Of a DNA stretch of 64,000 bases, positions 1-13,739 are shown one piece after another. Source of the stretch: Tyto alba (taxonomy: Eukaryota > Chordata > Aves > Strigiformes > Tytonidae); assembly GCF_018691265.1 (NCBI RefSeq), contig NW_024881321.1:15441387-15505386 (forward strand), written 5' to 3'. Both the position numbers and the translations under genes were made by a program. Position 1 is the first letter of the stretch. Every line of letters begins with the position of its first letter. The notes under the pieces are model-generated. The model saw only the letters and a list, made by a program, of their open reading frames with translations, had not been told where the DNA came from and searched no databases.

Positions 1-1227
1 ACCACAATTAAAATTGAATTCTTGTCCTGATTTGATATCTATTAACTGTTTCAAGTGATTTCTGAAAATTTCTACACTGTATTAAATCATAGCTGTCTCT
101 GAGCATAAACAAAGCAGTTGTCTTCAGGGCAGGAAATTAATAGGGGCTACAAAATGGTCTCTGATTCACTTCCTGTTTTGTCTTTACTACAGCCTTGCTC
201 CAGTTGCTGTCACCACAGAGTAGAATGACAGCTATAGTTGTGATAAAAATTGTTAATATTAATTGCTTGAAGCAGCAAATTTCATCAGTTTTCCATTAGC
301 ATGAAACAGCATGAGATTCCTCTCAATGAGCATCAGGCACAGTGTAAACATGTCTAATGAACTATCTATTACTGACAGAAATATGGATACAGAAAAATTA
401 AATGGACCAATCTCTAGAAGTACCTATTTCTCCTCTAGAGAGAAACTATTGTGACTATCTGTGGATTCTACCTACAGTGATAGACCAATATATTCAGGTC
501 ATGCACTCATCAACCTGGTGGGTGGGATGAAGGGGAAGCAGACAAAAAACTCAACAATCCATAAGTAAATGAGAAAACCTCTAAAAAGTTCATAAAAAAA
601 ATTGTAAGGAATCAGGAAAATAATAAACAGATCAGTTTTTGTGAAGAGCAAAATATAAATGTATCATGAAAAGCAGCTTTTTCTTAGAAAGTTGGTCTCA
701 TAAATGCTAAAGAAAAATTTCAGTGTATCAGAAATCTACTCTCCACTGCAAGAGTACTCTTTATTTCTTTTACTTTATATATACACCTTTTATTTATTAA
801 ACAGATCCAAAAGCCTAAGGAAAGGCATACAAGAACACAGAAAGATAACCAAATATTCTGATGTCAAACAGGAGATACTTTCATGGGACCTTGCTGTGAC
901 AGAGGTAAAAGATAACTTTTCTCAGACAACTCAGTTGGAGTTCTTCAGTGTTACTCTTGAGCCACAGTATAATGGACTTTATAAGAACTTTACACCTGGA
1001 CAGCTTGCTCTCTTAACCCGTATTACTCCATTTTGTCTTCTGCCTGATGGTCACCCCTGCTGTTACTTAGTACTGTACTGATACCCTTGGGTTTACTCTT
1101 AAGATACAGGTTTTCTTAACTAATGTATTTCTTGTTGCTCTATTTTTTCTTCACTTTTAATTTGTCCATGAACTTTAATTAAGCTCTTTCATCAGGGCTC
1201 ACAGGTTTGGCCAGCTTCATATGTGTT

Positions 1228-1259
<32 letters not shown>

Positions 1260-1291
1260 TATATATATATATAAAATATATATGTATATAT
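1228..1291. repeat. (TA)n dinucleotide microsatellite, interrupted
   Basis: About 25 bases of pure alternating TA are followed by a short A run, then more TA with AAA and TG interruptions. The interruptions suggest an older, decaying array. A 66-codon minus-strand frame across it is an artefact of the repeat. Confidence 0.95.
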
Positions 1292-4200
1292 CTATCTGCT
1301 CACCCAGAAAGATGACTTGTTTTCTAACTGTAAAAATTCTATTACTCCAGTTCATATCTTGCAGAAAAGAGTTAACAGTAATAAAAATAAGATTAATAGA
1401 TTGACTTAGTTTTGTTGTTTTTAGCATACAAAGTTAATTATTTCTCTTTTTTTTTAACATATAAAATATACTGTGTATAAATATAAATTAGATGAAACTA
1501 GCTTCTGCATATTCAATTATTTGTTCAATATTTGCTCTGAGCAGGAAAAGTTCTAATTCTCCTCTGAAAGTGTCAGTCAACAGTAGAGCGCACCCACTCA
1601 TGTGTACCTATTTCACCCTTCATTGCCATATTATTTTTTTCACATACCTATCACAGTTAAGTTTACTTCCATGTAAATAAAAATCCTCTGAAATGTGTCA
1701 GAAACATCATATTATGATAAAAAAGATAGTGAATCTGGTTGGTCCTATAAATATCTATTTGCATTTTCCAGATTCCTAAAGATTGCTATTTTACCTGCTG
1801 CACCTCGTTCCTGGCTTATTAACAAATCTACCGATGAATTGTGATCATGCACATTATTTTCTTATCTCATTTGCTTTAGCTTATATTGTACATAAATTGT
1901 AGAAAATTCTTGGGAAATAGTCTCATTAATGCTAATAATTTGTGTCAGTTAGTACTATGTATTAAATTAGTCTATCTGTTGACTTGAGAGAGCTGCATGC
2001 TAGATTGTCTTCTACTTAGTGCTATTCCTAATCTTTTTTTTTCCCCTGTATAATCTTTTCTGAAATCTCCTACTCCCCTAAGAGATTACAAAAATTAATA
2101 TTTCAACCCAGACCTTGATTATAACAATTATTTATTGTTTAAAATAATTATTTTGGACCTTTTTACCCTGGTTTCTCAGTAAAAAAAAAGTGTCATATTA
2201 GTGTTGTGGCCTGAAGGATAGGAATTCACCTCTTTTTCAGTAGAAACTAGATCAACTTGAAAGATTCTTCTGAGCCAAAACCACACAGCAACCCCAGTTT
2301 TATTCCTTATTTCTCTATGTACATCTGTGGTCAGACATGGCACAAATAACATACATACCTCTTATCTGAAAACTTTTCTTCTTCATCAGGCAAAGCAGTC
2401 ATTCATATGAGGGAAAAGCGATTAACATTCCTACTCCTTTTGTCTTGGAGTTGATCATGTAAAAGAAGATGCAGCTGAGGAAGTTGTCTCTGAAGTTCCC
2501 TCATCTCTTCTGGAGAAAAGATGGCAGGTTGGAAAGAAATGGCCTATAATTGGTACCTGATTATTAAAGCATAGCTGGTCCTGTTTAGACTCTCTGTGAG
2601 TGATACCCACCCTTTTGGCATGTTATATCATCCCTCTCTGTTTCATGGAACACAATTACTTTGCCCTTAACCATCAACTGGTTTAGCTCAAGGATTCTGT
2701 GCTGAAGTGCTAGGACAGCAGCATTCAAGACTGTTGCTAATCAAGTAATTGTGTGACAAAACACCAATCTGTCTGCTAAGAAGCCCACAGAAATTACATT
2801 AAGAAGATATAACTTAAAGTTTCAAAGTCAATCACTTAATACCTAGGAATCACCAGAATTAAGGCTGATCAAGAAATCTGAAATCTACTTTGTGAATTTA
2901 TTCATTATAAGAAGCCTCTGTTGGTATAATTGCAATGAAAGACTATACCATATTGCATATAGCCTGTCTGGCAGATTAAAGGTTGCAGCAGCAAACTGTA
3001 TTCTTTTATGTTTTACTTAGGCCTGAAGATTACTTACAATTACTCAGATTTACTTTGCAATCTTCTTGTTGGTCTTTGAACATGGACTTCCTTGGGATCT
3101 AATTGTAATTAATGCATGATGCACCTGTATAAGTTACACCTATGCTGTGTACATGCACAATCACATTTTGCAACTCTTAAGGGAACATTTATCATTGATT
3201 AAGTGGAGCTACTTGAGCAAGAGCTTTAACCTTATTAGATTGCCTGTCTGAACCCTCAGCAAGGTACCCTACAAAGTAAAAGCCCTATTTCTGAGATACA
3301 TATTGTCCTGTCTAGGTCACATATTACTCCTTCAGAGAAAGAGCTGAAATGTAACTTCTTTATTCCTGTGTCAATACATTTTTTAAATCATGTAAATCCT
3401 TTGAAATGTATTTCTTAACAGTGCCAGAAATAAGTCATAAGCTCTTGCCCTTTGAAATGTAGGACAAATGACCACAACCACAGGTATAATAAAAAGGAAA
3501 AGAGCAGGAAATTTCAAATAACATAGGAATGATTTTTTTAAGTGCTAGAGAGGTGTTTTTACTGCTTTAGTTATATAAATTGGCACTTCTAATTTTTCTA
3601 AATTATACTGCTGAACCTGAAAAAAAATCAACAAAGGATAACTAGAAACCAGTAACTAGACTACCCCATCTAAAATCACATGCTAATAGACTCTCTGCCA
3701 CAACAACAATAAAACACAAGTAACAATAGCTACCAGTGTAATTCCATGTATGCTTTGGCTTTGTTTACCAACATATTGGAATACTTAAATTTTGGGTGAG
3801 GAGAAATTCTAGTTACTTGCATAGGGCCTTAGAAAAGCTGAAATTATTGGTCATGATTCTTTTTTTTCATTTACTTCTTTGTAAATCATAAATTATTCCA
3901 CTGAGGTTATTCTCAATCAATTAGCTGATGTAGCTAAATACATACAGTAGTGTACAGTGAGTGCTAATGAAAACAGAGTCAACCCAGCTTCATTGTGACT
4001 ATTCTAAGATCAGATTTCACCATGTTTAAAGGTACAGTGTTATCTCCATAAAAAAGCTTTCATAATATGCCAGTTTGATTTTCAGCTGTAGTCTAAAAAA
4101 TACTGCAACCAGAATAAATAAAAAAAAAAAAATCACCCAAACTTAGGATGCACTGAGATCAAAGGATTTTAAGTTTCAAAGTTTCTGGCTCATAAATTCA

Positions 4201-5696
4201 TGCTGCTGAAGGAATTAAGACAATTTCTTAGTTGCAGACCACTACCCGGATCTTATGAAAACCACTGAGAAACAGTAGATACTTTGCATCATGAAAACCT
4301 TACCTTTTTAGGAATAGAGCTTGTAAACTTCTTAGTTTCTTAGCCTTTGATTTAATTAAATTGAAGAGAATGAGAAGTATTTTCTCGGTTGCACAGGGAA
4401 CGGTCGGTCAGAGTATTTGCATCAGCCTTACATTCTCACATTCATTTCTAGTTTTCATGCATCACTGTTGAAGTATAAGAAAAATTCTCAAAATATGGAT
4501 ACAAATCTCTAAGATTGAAAAAGTGCTGAATTAATGATAGCGCTCATGGCTTGTAGTGAGTTACAAGCTTTGGAGGCTATGCAAGAGAAGTGTGACATAA
4601 CTCATTATGGCTTCTGGTACTAATAAGTTATGAGGCACTCACATGTATGAGGTAAACCCCGTAAGTTACTGTAGTTTATATCATCTCTCCATTATAACTA
4701 GAGACATATGAAATAGCTGAAATTTAGCCCAAACTCCTGAAGTTCCATCATAAAACTGAGTAGATCAGCACATCTACTGATTCTACTAGTTCTTTTTTTT
4801 ATTTTAATTTGTTATTAATGATTTTCTTTAACTTCTGTAGTCTTTTAACATTTTTATTCTTATTCTTTGTTTATTTCCCTTATTTATTTTGTAGCTGTTG
4901 CAAACAAGTATTAAGACAAGTTTCTACCACTATTTGTAGTAATCACATTAGTCAGACAGAATCTTGGACATCCTATTTCCATCAGCAAAATTTATTAATT
5001 CACTCCAAAGGCAAAGCAGCAAAAACAGATTAAAAGCTCTACTCACATAGAGTGAGACTGAGCTTTTAAACTTAGTCGTGTGCTAAGAGGAGCCCAGGGA
5101 CAGACAGTCACAATTCTTTTTTTGCTTTCTCTTTGCTGTAAGGGGAGGTAATTTTACTGCTGCGTTTTATAAAACATGGCTTATCTTCACCCTTGTGAAT
5201 TGCCCTATTTGGCATATTATAGAAGGCAGAATTAAGGTTCCATATATGCCTTATGCATGTCCTTCCAATACCCTCGAGAGTTACTCACCCCAGGGAAAAA
5301 TATAACATTTGCCACTCCTTGTTCTTCTCCATGTTTTAAGGTTCATTATACTGACACTGAAGGACAGAGGGTATATGGTTCTTAATTTATTTCTGTAGTT
5401 TCAGTTAAGGTCAGTCACAGTTTTACCTGTAACATACAAGATAGAAAACAAATCAGTACAATGTAATTCAGGATGTTTTCACAACACAATAAAAAATAAA
5501 GATCCTAAACCAAATTCATAATTGATGAACATTATTTGGAGGCAAAGATCAGAGATATAATAATGTTGAAATAAAATACTGTGAGGTAACTTCATGACAG
5601 TTTTCAGCTATAGCACTGAATGGGTTTTATAGGAGATGGTTTGTCAAGATAGATAAGAACATAGCTAGATGTATGTCTACAGCAGTCTGGTTTATG

Positions 5697-5717
5697 AAAA
5701 AAAAAAAAAAAAAAAAA
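5697..5717. repeat. Poly(A) run, 21 A
   Basis: Uninterrupted A21. No AATAAA signal and no obvious target duplication is visible beside it, so it is called a simple repeat and not a retrocopy tail. Confidence 0.9.
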
Positions 5718-8700
5718 GAGAATTCTTCTGCTAAAGAATAATTGGGATGAAAAAAACTCTCAGACATAAGTATTCCTCTGAGCAGATAACAGTGAGAAAG
5801 ATGCTTCGCAGTGGGCTTCATAGGACTGCAGAGATTCACACTAAGAATCTGTCCATGTACTTCTGAGAGAAAGATAAAGATGCAGAAAACGGAAATACAA
5901 TGCCTCCCTTTTCTCTGTATCTGTGTAAGACTTAAGCATAATGTGTCCAAATAGCATTGGAAACATTTTGAGAATAAAGATGTACCCATCGAGTAGGAGG
6001 AGGACAGACTTGCTAAGTGTTTTCAGTCTCTGTATACAAGCTTTTTGTTTCAATGACTGGTTGTCATTCTGGGTCACTGCTGATAAAGATCCCACTAGAA
6101 GGGAATAAAAGATTCACCCTAGATTAGGCAGTGTCTATGTCATTATGCATTCTGCTGTCAGATTCATGCAGGTGACATGAAAGTTTATAGGCAGCACACA
6201 CTGGTGCCTAAACAAAGGATCATTTTTGTTTGGCATCTTACCAGACTTCCTAAAGTAGTATTATGTCATATAATGTAAAATATATCAAGCACATTTTGGG
6301 GAAATGTTTACAATTTTCAACAGATACTGAAGTAGCTAATCTAATTGAATCTGTGGTGCCTGCAAAATGTCAGTTTAAATACCATAAAACATTACTGCTG
6401 ACTTATCTAGAACAGCTTTGCTCTGTTTTTTACAGATTCATAATATGAAGTAATATCAACTGTAATATAACATGATACATATTTTAATACGCATATAAAA
6501 CTCTCTATTGAGAGTTTTTTGCTCAAATAAGTCTTAAGAACCAATGGTCCTTCTAGGCAAGTGACATGTTGGTGATTCATCACTATCTCACTTTCTCTTA
6601 TCCAAAAAAATGCAACAACGATAAGCCCTTGGAAGCTACTAAAGTTTAGATTCCCATCACTGTCATCTTTGTCTTTGTCAGACTTGTATTGAGATTTGTC
6701 TGTCACATCTTGTTCTGTTTTTGACTGTAAAGGGACTGGCTATGTATTTTTCATTCCAGGTGTCACTGGGTAAAATATGTAAACAATATTAGAACTATGA
6801 TAGGATTTGCAGATCAAGACCCAGGTTTTTGATATTCCTACCATGAATTCCCTCCTCACTGCACTAGAAAGCCTGCTTGCTCTAACTCCTTGCCTTTGGT
6901 AGAGTGAATATTGACATCTTAGCTACATAGCTGGTAGAAGTGGAGAATATTCCTTGCATTTAATTCAACTAACCTCTGCTTCTTGTCTGACAGTCAACAT
7001 ACTGCCTTTGGACACATCCGATTTGAATTTAAATCCACACTGACTAGGGAAAGAACTGCACTTTTTTGCAACTTTTTGTTGAGTGCTTCTAACACTGCTG
7101 CAATGCTTAAAGCTGGGGTATATAATTTCTGTGGTGTGAATTTCTCTAATAAACTTTTTGACATCTACAGGGGACACATCTGACTCTAAGTTAGTCTAAC
7201 CTGCTTTTATAGACAGACAACAGTAGCAGACACTTCTTGGGTCGATTCAGCTGACACATTTGAGATGTTTACATTAGTTCAAGATAAATCACTCCTTAGC
7301 AGTGCGTGTTCCTCTTCACTTACTACAAAAAAGAAGACTTAATATAAATGGTTAAGATATTGGTGCCTAGAGGTTAAACTCCCAGCTTTGGCTGGGTAAA
7401 ACCTACCTCAACAGATTTTGGAAGAGATGAGCCAGTGCCCATTTTCAGAAGTATTAGTTAGCTGCCGAAGTTTTTACTTTCACTCCTGGTCTTAGACTAA
7501 TAAAAAAATTGAGAGTTGCCTCTCCTTTTCTGTCTTATTTTAGGAGCTTTTTTATTAGCTTTTAGGTACTCAAGAAGAAGGATTCTCTCATTTATATTTA
7601 TAGCAACCAGTCTAAAAGCCTCCATTTTTTAAGTTTCAGTATTTGGGCAGTTCTTAAAGAGCAAATAGTAATGATGAGCACTACTCACTCATTAAATATA
7701 AAAAGAAAGTAGTTGTGATGCCAGCATCTTCATTGCCAGTGATCATAATTGGTCAGAAGAATTACATTCCAGAATTTTTAAAAAATAATATAATGGATCA
7801 TTTCCAATACTTGCGTGTATGGTTAAACTGCCTAGAGGAAAAGTGGTTCAGTATTCTAGGAATAAACAAACATTTCTAATTTTGCAGTCTACATTTTGGT
7901 TTTGGTTTTGTCTTTCTCTTCCCAGTGTATCAACTTGTGCTTCTCTTCTGTTTAGCCAACTCTTTCCATTCATTTTACTCTTTCTATGTGGTAATGAAAG
8001 GAAAGTAAAACCAAAACTGTTTTGTTTACAAGGAATGAGCTATATGAGCTCATTTCTAGTAATTTCTTTTTGGCCTGAACTGGTCCTACGTAGTTGAACA
8101 TACTAGTGACATTCTGTTCAGATTTCTTTTAAATTTCAGCTGCCTTACTCTAACTTTGACGTTAGATTTATATGAACATTATCTAATGTTCCTTTTCTCA
8201 TTCACCTTAAAAAGTAAATGCATGAACATGTAGAATAAAGTGCTAATCTCTGCATATTAATTCATGTTTTCAAATCTCTTGGCCACTTACAGATTTATGG
8301 TGCAGTTCTTTTTGTAACCTGAAGGTTTTACTTGATCTAGTAAAATAGTGGATGGCAGCGAGTCCACTTATTTTAAATTATTTGAAATCTAAAATAATAG
8401 ACAACTTCTCTTGTGTCTCTCCCTGTTAAAGCACTCATCATCACAGGCAACAGAGCTTAGGTTTTTAAAACTATGTTGGCGTTTAAACATAATGGCAAGT
8501 TCTAGCATGATTTAAGAAGATGTCTAAGCAGGTTGGGCACTCAACTCTGATTAAAACTAGCATTCTGAGTAGCAGTTAGTCAATTATTTTGTTTCAGTGT
8601 TCTTATAAATGTCCTCTATACACCTTTCAAACCTCAGTCTAGAGCTTATAGAGGAGCCTCATGCAAACATTTAAAAATACGAAAGACACTGTTGAAAACC

Positions 8701-9343
8701 TGTTTTTCTTGAGAAAAAATCTTCACACAAAAAGTCCTGATGCATAGGCAAGAAGTAAAAAAACAAGGTCACAGCAATAATCCCAGAATAATAAAATATT
8801 TATGACAAGATCATGCAAAAATTTGACGAAAATTATTATTGAAGCAATATAGTTAATTAATAAAAAATGTAGGAAAATTATTTGGTGAAATAGATGTACA
8901 ATATAAAGATTATGTAAACAATCCAATCCGAAAAAAAAATAAAAAATCTTGAATCTTTTTATAACCTTTGAATTAGAAGTAAGAATTACTAACAGGTGAT
9001 CAGTTAGCTGAAACTTCCAGGCATTCCATTGAAAGGAAGGGAGATTTTTCTTTCACTTGTAGGTGTAAACCTCAACATGAAAAGGAGTTTATTGTCACAG
9101 TAATATCTCTTTCAGACCCAGTCCTTCTTTTATTATCTAAAGCCTACTAACTAAATGCCATTATAACATTATTACAAATATTGCAAGTGAATAAATATAT
9201 ATTTAAACCTCATCTCTGGAATGACTAATAATAATAATAACCTGTAATTATGTGAAAAGTGTGATCTTGTTCTGTGGCCAGTATTTGTATTGAAAGTGAA
9301 AAAAGTTTTTTTCCTTCTAAGTTTGTTGTCTATGGCACTTCCT

Positions 9344-9382
9344 CTTCTTTTTTTTCTTTTCCTTTTTTTTTTTTTTTTTTTC
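9344..9382. repeat. T-rich polypyrimidine tract
   Basis: T runs broken by a few C, ending in TCCTATAG. It resembles a polypyrimidine tract plus AG, but no coding-like sequence follows, so a splice acceptor is not supported. Confidence 0.85.
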
Positions 9383-9675
9383 CTATAGCTAATAAGTGTT
9401 TACAATTTGACTGTAAACCAGACTTTTTCTACTTTTTTAAACAAAAAAGTCTGAATATGGTATGACTTCCAGTTTACACCTTTTTCTTCTTTCTGGATTG
9501 CAGAAAACATAAGATAAATGTTTGCCTGTAAAGGTTGTTGATCCTCAAGAATACATGAGTGTATGTGCAAATATTTTAAAAATGTTGTTACTAAGTTTTA
9601 AAGATATTTCTAACATGAGTATACATCAAGCTACTTAAACATTATTGAGTGTGAGAAATGATCATGAAGATGAGC

Positions 9676-10221
9676 ATCCTCTACTGTACTCTCATAAGAC
9701 CCCACCAGGAGTACTGTGTTCACCTCTGGGGGACCCAACAGAAGAACGTAAACCTGCTCAAGTGAGTACAGAGGAGGGTCACAAAGATGATCAGAGGGCT
9801 GAAGCACTTCCCTTATGAGGACAGGCTGAGAGAGATGGGGCTGTTCAGCCTGGCAAAGAGAAATCTTTGGGGAGACCTTGTAGCAGCCTTCCAGTACCTG
9901 AAGAAGGCCTACAAGAAAGCTGGAGAGGGATATTTTATAAGGGCATGTAGTGATAGGACAAGGATTAACAGTTTTAAACTGATAGAAGGTAGATTTATAT
10001 TAGATGTAAGGAAGATATTCTTTACTTTGAGGGTGTTGAGGCACTGGAGCAGGATGCTCAGGGAAATTGTGGCTGCTAACTCCCTGGAAGTGTTCAAGGC
10101 CAGATTGGATGAAGCTTTGAGCAACCTGATCTAAACAAAGGTGTCCCTGCCCATCTCAGGGGTGTTGGAACTAGATGATCTTGAAGGAACCTTCCAACCC
10201 AAACCATTCTATGATTCTATG
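9676..10221 (+). mobile_element. CR1 LINE, 5'-truncated 3' end with nearly intact ORF2 C-terminus
   Basis: A non-LTR retrotransposon fragment carrying the last part of ORF2 (the C-terminal end of the reverse-transcriptase protein), a short 3' UTR and the CR1 3' terminus ATTCTATGATTCTATGA, with no poly(A). From about 9700 the frame reads through the CR1 landmarks EYCVHLWG, TKMIRGLKHFPYEDRLREMG, LFSLAKR, GRFILDVRKIFF and EALSNLI, then stops at about 10132. One in-frame TGA near 9760 replaces the Glu expected before VQRR; the 115 codons after it are open with no frameshift. The copy is heavily 5'-truncated, as is usual for CR1, so it cannot mobilise itself. Subfamily not assigned. Confidence 0.95.
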
Positions 10222-12308
10222 AGCACATATCTCACCACTTCTTAGAACTGCATTGAATTGCACCCAATAGTATTATGATCTGATTTGACCTTCATACAGA
10301 CACCATGCTACCCACCCATAGCTGAAGCTGCACAGAAGGGATAGCCCTTGTACCTCTCTGTAGTCTTATCATTCATCCCACATGTCTGTGCTAAGGTCAA
10401 AAACAGAGGCAGAAATTAAGTATTGGCAGATTCAAGTCAATTTCAATGGGTGCAGATGCTCACAAGCATCTGTGCACAGCTTTGCCCGTACATTACTCTC
10501 TGCTGTAGTTTCTACAAGTAACTTCAGGAATTGATTAGCAGTCATGGTGCCTTGTTCTAAACAAAGTGATTGTTTAAAAATATGAATAAATAGACTCAAT
10601 CTCTTCAGAATTGAAGCAACTCATTTCAAAGTGTGTATGATCAAATAGTAGAAGAATCTGTATTGTTAATGTGCAAGATTTCCATCAAAATTTGTGAGGC
10701 AATCATAAAGCCTTATATTGCCTCAAGAGAATCTACTGAGGTTTATGATGGAGATTATTTAAATGCTTGAGTCTCATTGGCCCTCAGTTCTTTCCAACTT
10801 ACAAATACTTTGTACGTCTTGGTGTTCTAAGATAGCACTTCAAAGGAGATTACCTTCTTTTTTGCATTCTCTGATATTAAATATGATAGCTCCCAATAGT
10901 AGTTAGAAAGCATGTGGGAATAAAAAACTATTACTGACTTCTTGGCCATACAGAAGTCACAGAAAAAAGAAGGGTAAATAGAGAAATAGAGGGATGAAAA
11001 AGTCAGGACATTTGTCTAAAGTATGTGTTTTGATTTCGAGAAAATTTAAAAAGAAATAGTGAAATTAATAGGTATACTTTTTAATTTGCCATAGGAAACT
11101 TCTTATAGGATATTTTCTTCAGCTTGAAATTCCCAGAAATGAGTTCAAAGACTAAACTATTCTGATAAAGGCTATATTAATCTGTTGAAATAAATTGTCC
11201 ATTGAGAAGTGCCATTGTTTTAATAGTGTTACATGATTATCTGAGCAAAATAAGGTAAGGATATGAAGGTACAAAATGCTTTCTAATGTCCTAAGAGTTA
11301 CACAGTCTTAGCACTTCCAGTTGCATTTGGAAAATCATGTGCTTTTGTTGCATTTATTTTCTGTCAATATGAGATATGATTCAGTAATATCTGTCACAAT
11401 TTACACTTATTCATCATATGCAGATAACTTGCCAGTAAAAGTTTAGTTCCATATTTGGTGAATACTGATTCCTTATAATTTCTTCAATAAGCAATATTTC
11501 TTATAATTAAAATGGGTAATCCTAATAGAACTGTTGATATCCCTCTTACTAAGAATTTTTCTACTGTGATCAGAAGTGGTGTTTTTTTCTGAAGTGAGGT
11601 GTTCATGGAACATGTATGCCCATTCTGTGCATTTCAGCCTTCAGGCAAATCTTCTGAAGTAATGCGTAGACTTTGGCCTGTGGTCATTCATGTAGATTGG
11701 GTGAGGACAGAAGATCAGATGACACCGTTACTTTATTTCTCTTACAGAAAAAAATATCAGTACACAGTCATGGGAATTTCTGTACATTTAAATATCTCTT
11801 TCCTCAAAATTTAGTATCTAGTATTAAAAACAAAACATAAGGCACTTTAATCTGGTTTTATGAAAATGGTCAGGTTTCTCTTTTGGATATGACCTTTGTA
11901 TTTTCTCCCTAAAGTTGTGGTTCAACACAACAGCTATAGATTCAGATCTGATCTTTGGCACCATCTTACAGGCTGCCCTATGCAAAAAATTCAGCCTTTT
12001 CCTTCTCCCCCTATTCATGCAGATTCTTTTCTCCTTCTTCCATGATTAAGCTTCAACCTCATATTCCTTTTTTATACACGTACAACTTATTTTTATCCTC
12101 CATCTACCCACCACCAGGAGTGTTATATTTAAGCTCTTGTTACTGATGTTACTGGAGATTATAAGATTAGAGAGGAAGAAGGGATGGAGCCTTAGGGGCA
12201 GAATAGACACATAGCACTGTGTCAGGTATTCCAGGTTGTAATAGGTAGAGAAGTGGTGTGACTGTTCAGCCTGCTTGTACTAAATGAAAAACTTCTCCTC
12301 GTTATCTT

Positions 12309-12340
12309 AAAAAAAAAAAAAAAAAAAAACAAAACAAAAC
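12309..12340. repeat. Poly(A) run followed by AAAAC units
   Basis: A21 followed by two CAAAA units. Same style as the longer (AAAAC)n array near 31.7 kb. Confidence 0.9.
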
Positions 12341-13739
12341 GGTCAGTCACATGGCAGCTTATGATGAACTCAACTTTTCTTTGGACATTACCACTCTAAC
12401 TGGTGCTTGTTCCTTCCAAATGGCTATGCCATACATCATGTGTACATCATTAGTATGATTAACATGTTTGGCTCTTCTGAACTTTAGTTCCAACTTTTGT
12501 ATTAGGAAGTACTTTATAATTTACTCTCCTTAGCTGGTTTTTAATCATCCACTAGGAACTGCATGACATTTCCTTCCTACCGATTGCATTTGTGATATAT
12601 GCTTGAAAAGATTTTCCAATTTGCAGTGTGTTTATCTTATTTCCTGGGTGGATGTTTTTGGCATGTGTATGCTGTTTTCCACATTTTCTCCTTATGTCTA
12701 AGGAGATAATCTCTCTGTTACTCTTCTACTCTGTAGCTTCACTTTCTCACTTGTTTTCTAGGTACTTAAACCCCTGTAGGTAATTTAAGTACTCTCTCCC
12801 AGAGCTGTTAAGGTGATTGATACCCTTTTCATTCTTTGTGGGTTTTTTTATTTGCCTTGAATTCCTTAAAATTTTGAAAGAGGAAATAAACCTTATTTCT
12901 TCAGCTTCATCTTTGAGCATTGTTTGATCCTTCTCATCTCTTCGTATTTTAAACTTTATTGGATGTGTCTGTCTATATTACCTCCCAGTACACAGGCCTT
13001 TATGTAGCAATGAGAAATAAGATGGAAATATGTATTAAAACATTCTATCAGAAAGCTGATGTGCTCCATCTAATCTCTAGGCTGTGAATCTTTTAACATA
13101 ACTTGAATCCTAGTTCAAGTCGGCTTCTTTTACTAATTATCTAAAAAACAGTTCTGTCCTGCCTTATCCAGAGATATAATATCAACATTAAACTTGCTTT
13201 TCTTGTTTTATTTTTAGGCCAAAATAAAAGATGCTTAGTCAGTCTTCAGAAGTGAAGAATTCATAAAATTAGTACAACTTAAGAAGGCTACATTCTACTG
13301 AAATTGGATAAAGCTCACAGACTGGCTGAATCTGTGAAATGTCTAAAGAAAAACACAATTGCAATTTTATTTGTTTCCTTATGAAATTCTGAAAACAGAT
13401 AAATACCTTATCAAAAGATAAAAACTACCTAAACCAAAGTTTAGATTCCCTGAATCCATTTTTGTCCCTGAGATTCACTCCTTCCACTTTTCTCTATTTT
13501 AATGTAGCATTATAAATAAAGCAAGCAACAAGTCAGTGGAAACTATGAGGCAGCCCAAACAGAAACTAATCAGATGACTCTCAACAAACTGTAGATCATG
13601 CCTACTGAACCATAAGTGTTGAAAGCAAATGTAAACAAAAATTGGGAGAGGCCACTAAACAATTTGGAGATGATAAAGTACTTAAACCTAATGGCAGCTA
13701 CAGCATGTGCCTGAATATAGCCCAATTACATTAAGAATG

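Larger units (their letters stand above)
1..9675. other. AT-rich non-coding stretch, no gene recognised
   Basis: Both strands hold only short open frames with no recognisable domain. The longest, on the plus strand from about 704 to 1081 (125 codons), has no repeat, motif or family resemblance I can name, and its length is within chance for this base composition. The stretch contains one (TA)n tract near 1.23 kb, an A21 run near 5.70 kb and a pyrimidine run near 9.35 kb. I see no transposon ends, RNA genes or CpG-rich promoter here. Confidence 0.6.

Noticed and set aside
704..1081. 125-codon plus-strand open frame
   Set aside because: With about 64 percent AT I estimate roughly two frames of this length by chance on both strands of a 64-kb window. 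No domain, signal or family resemblance, and no promoter or splice context.
5627..6095. Overlapping minus-strand frames of 120 and 84 codons
   Set aside because: They overlap each other in different phases, one reads through a poly(A) run as poly-Phe, and neither resembles a known protein.
9344..9390. Polypyrimidine tract ending in TATAG as a splice acceptor
   Set aside because: No open, protein-like sequence follows; similar T runs occur throughout the window.
9787..10124. CR1 ORF2 tail considered as a host gene, plus its antisense frame
   Set aside because: The residues match the CR1 ORF2 C-terminus and the segment ends in the CR1 3' repeat, so it belongs to the transposon.
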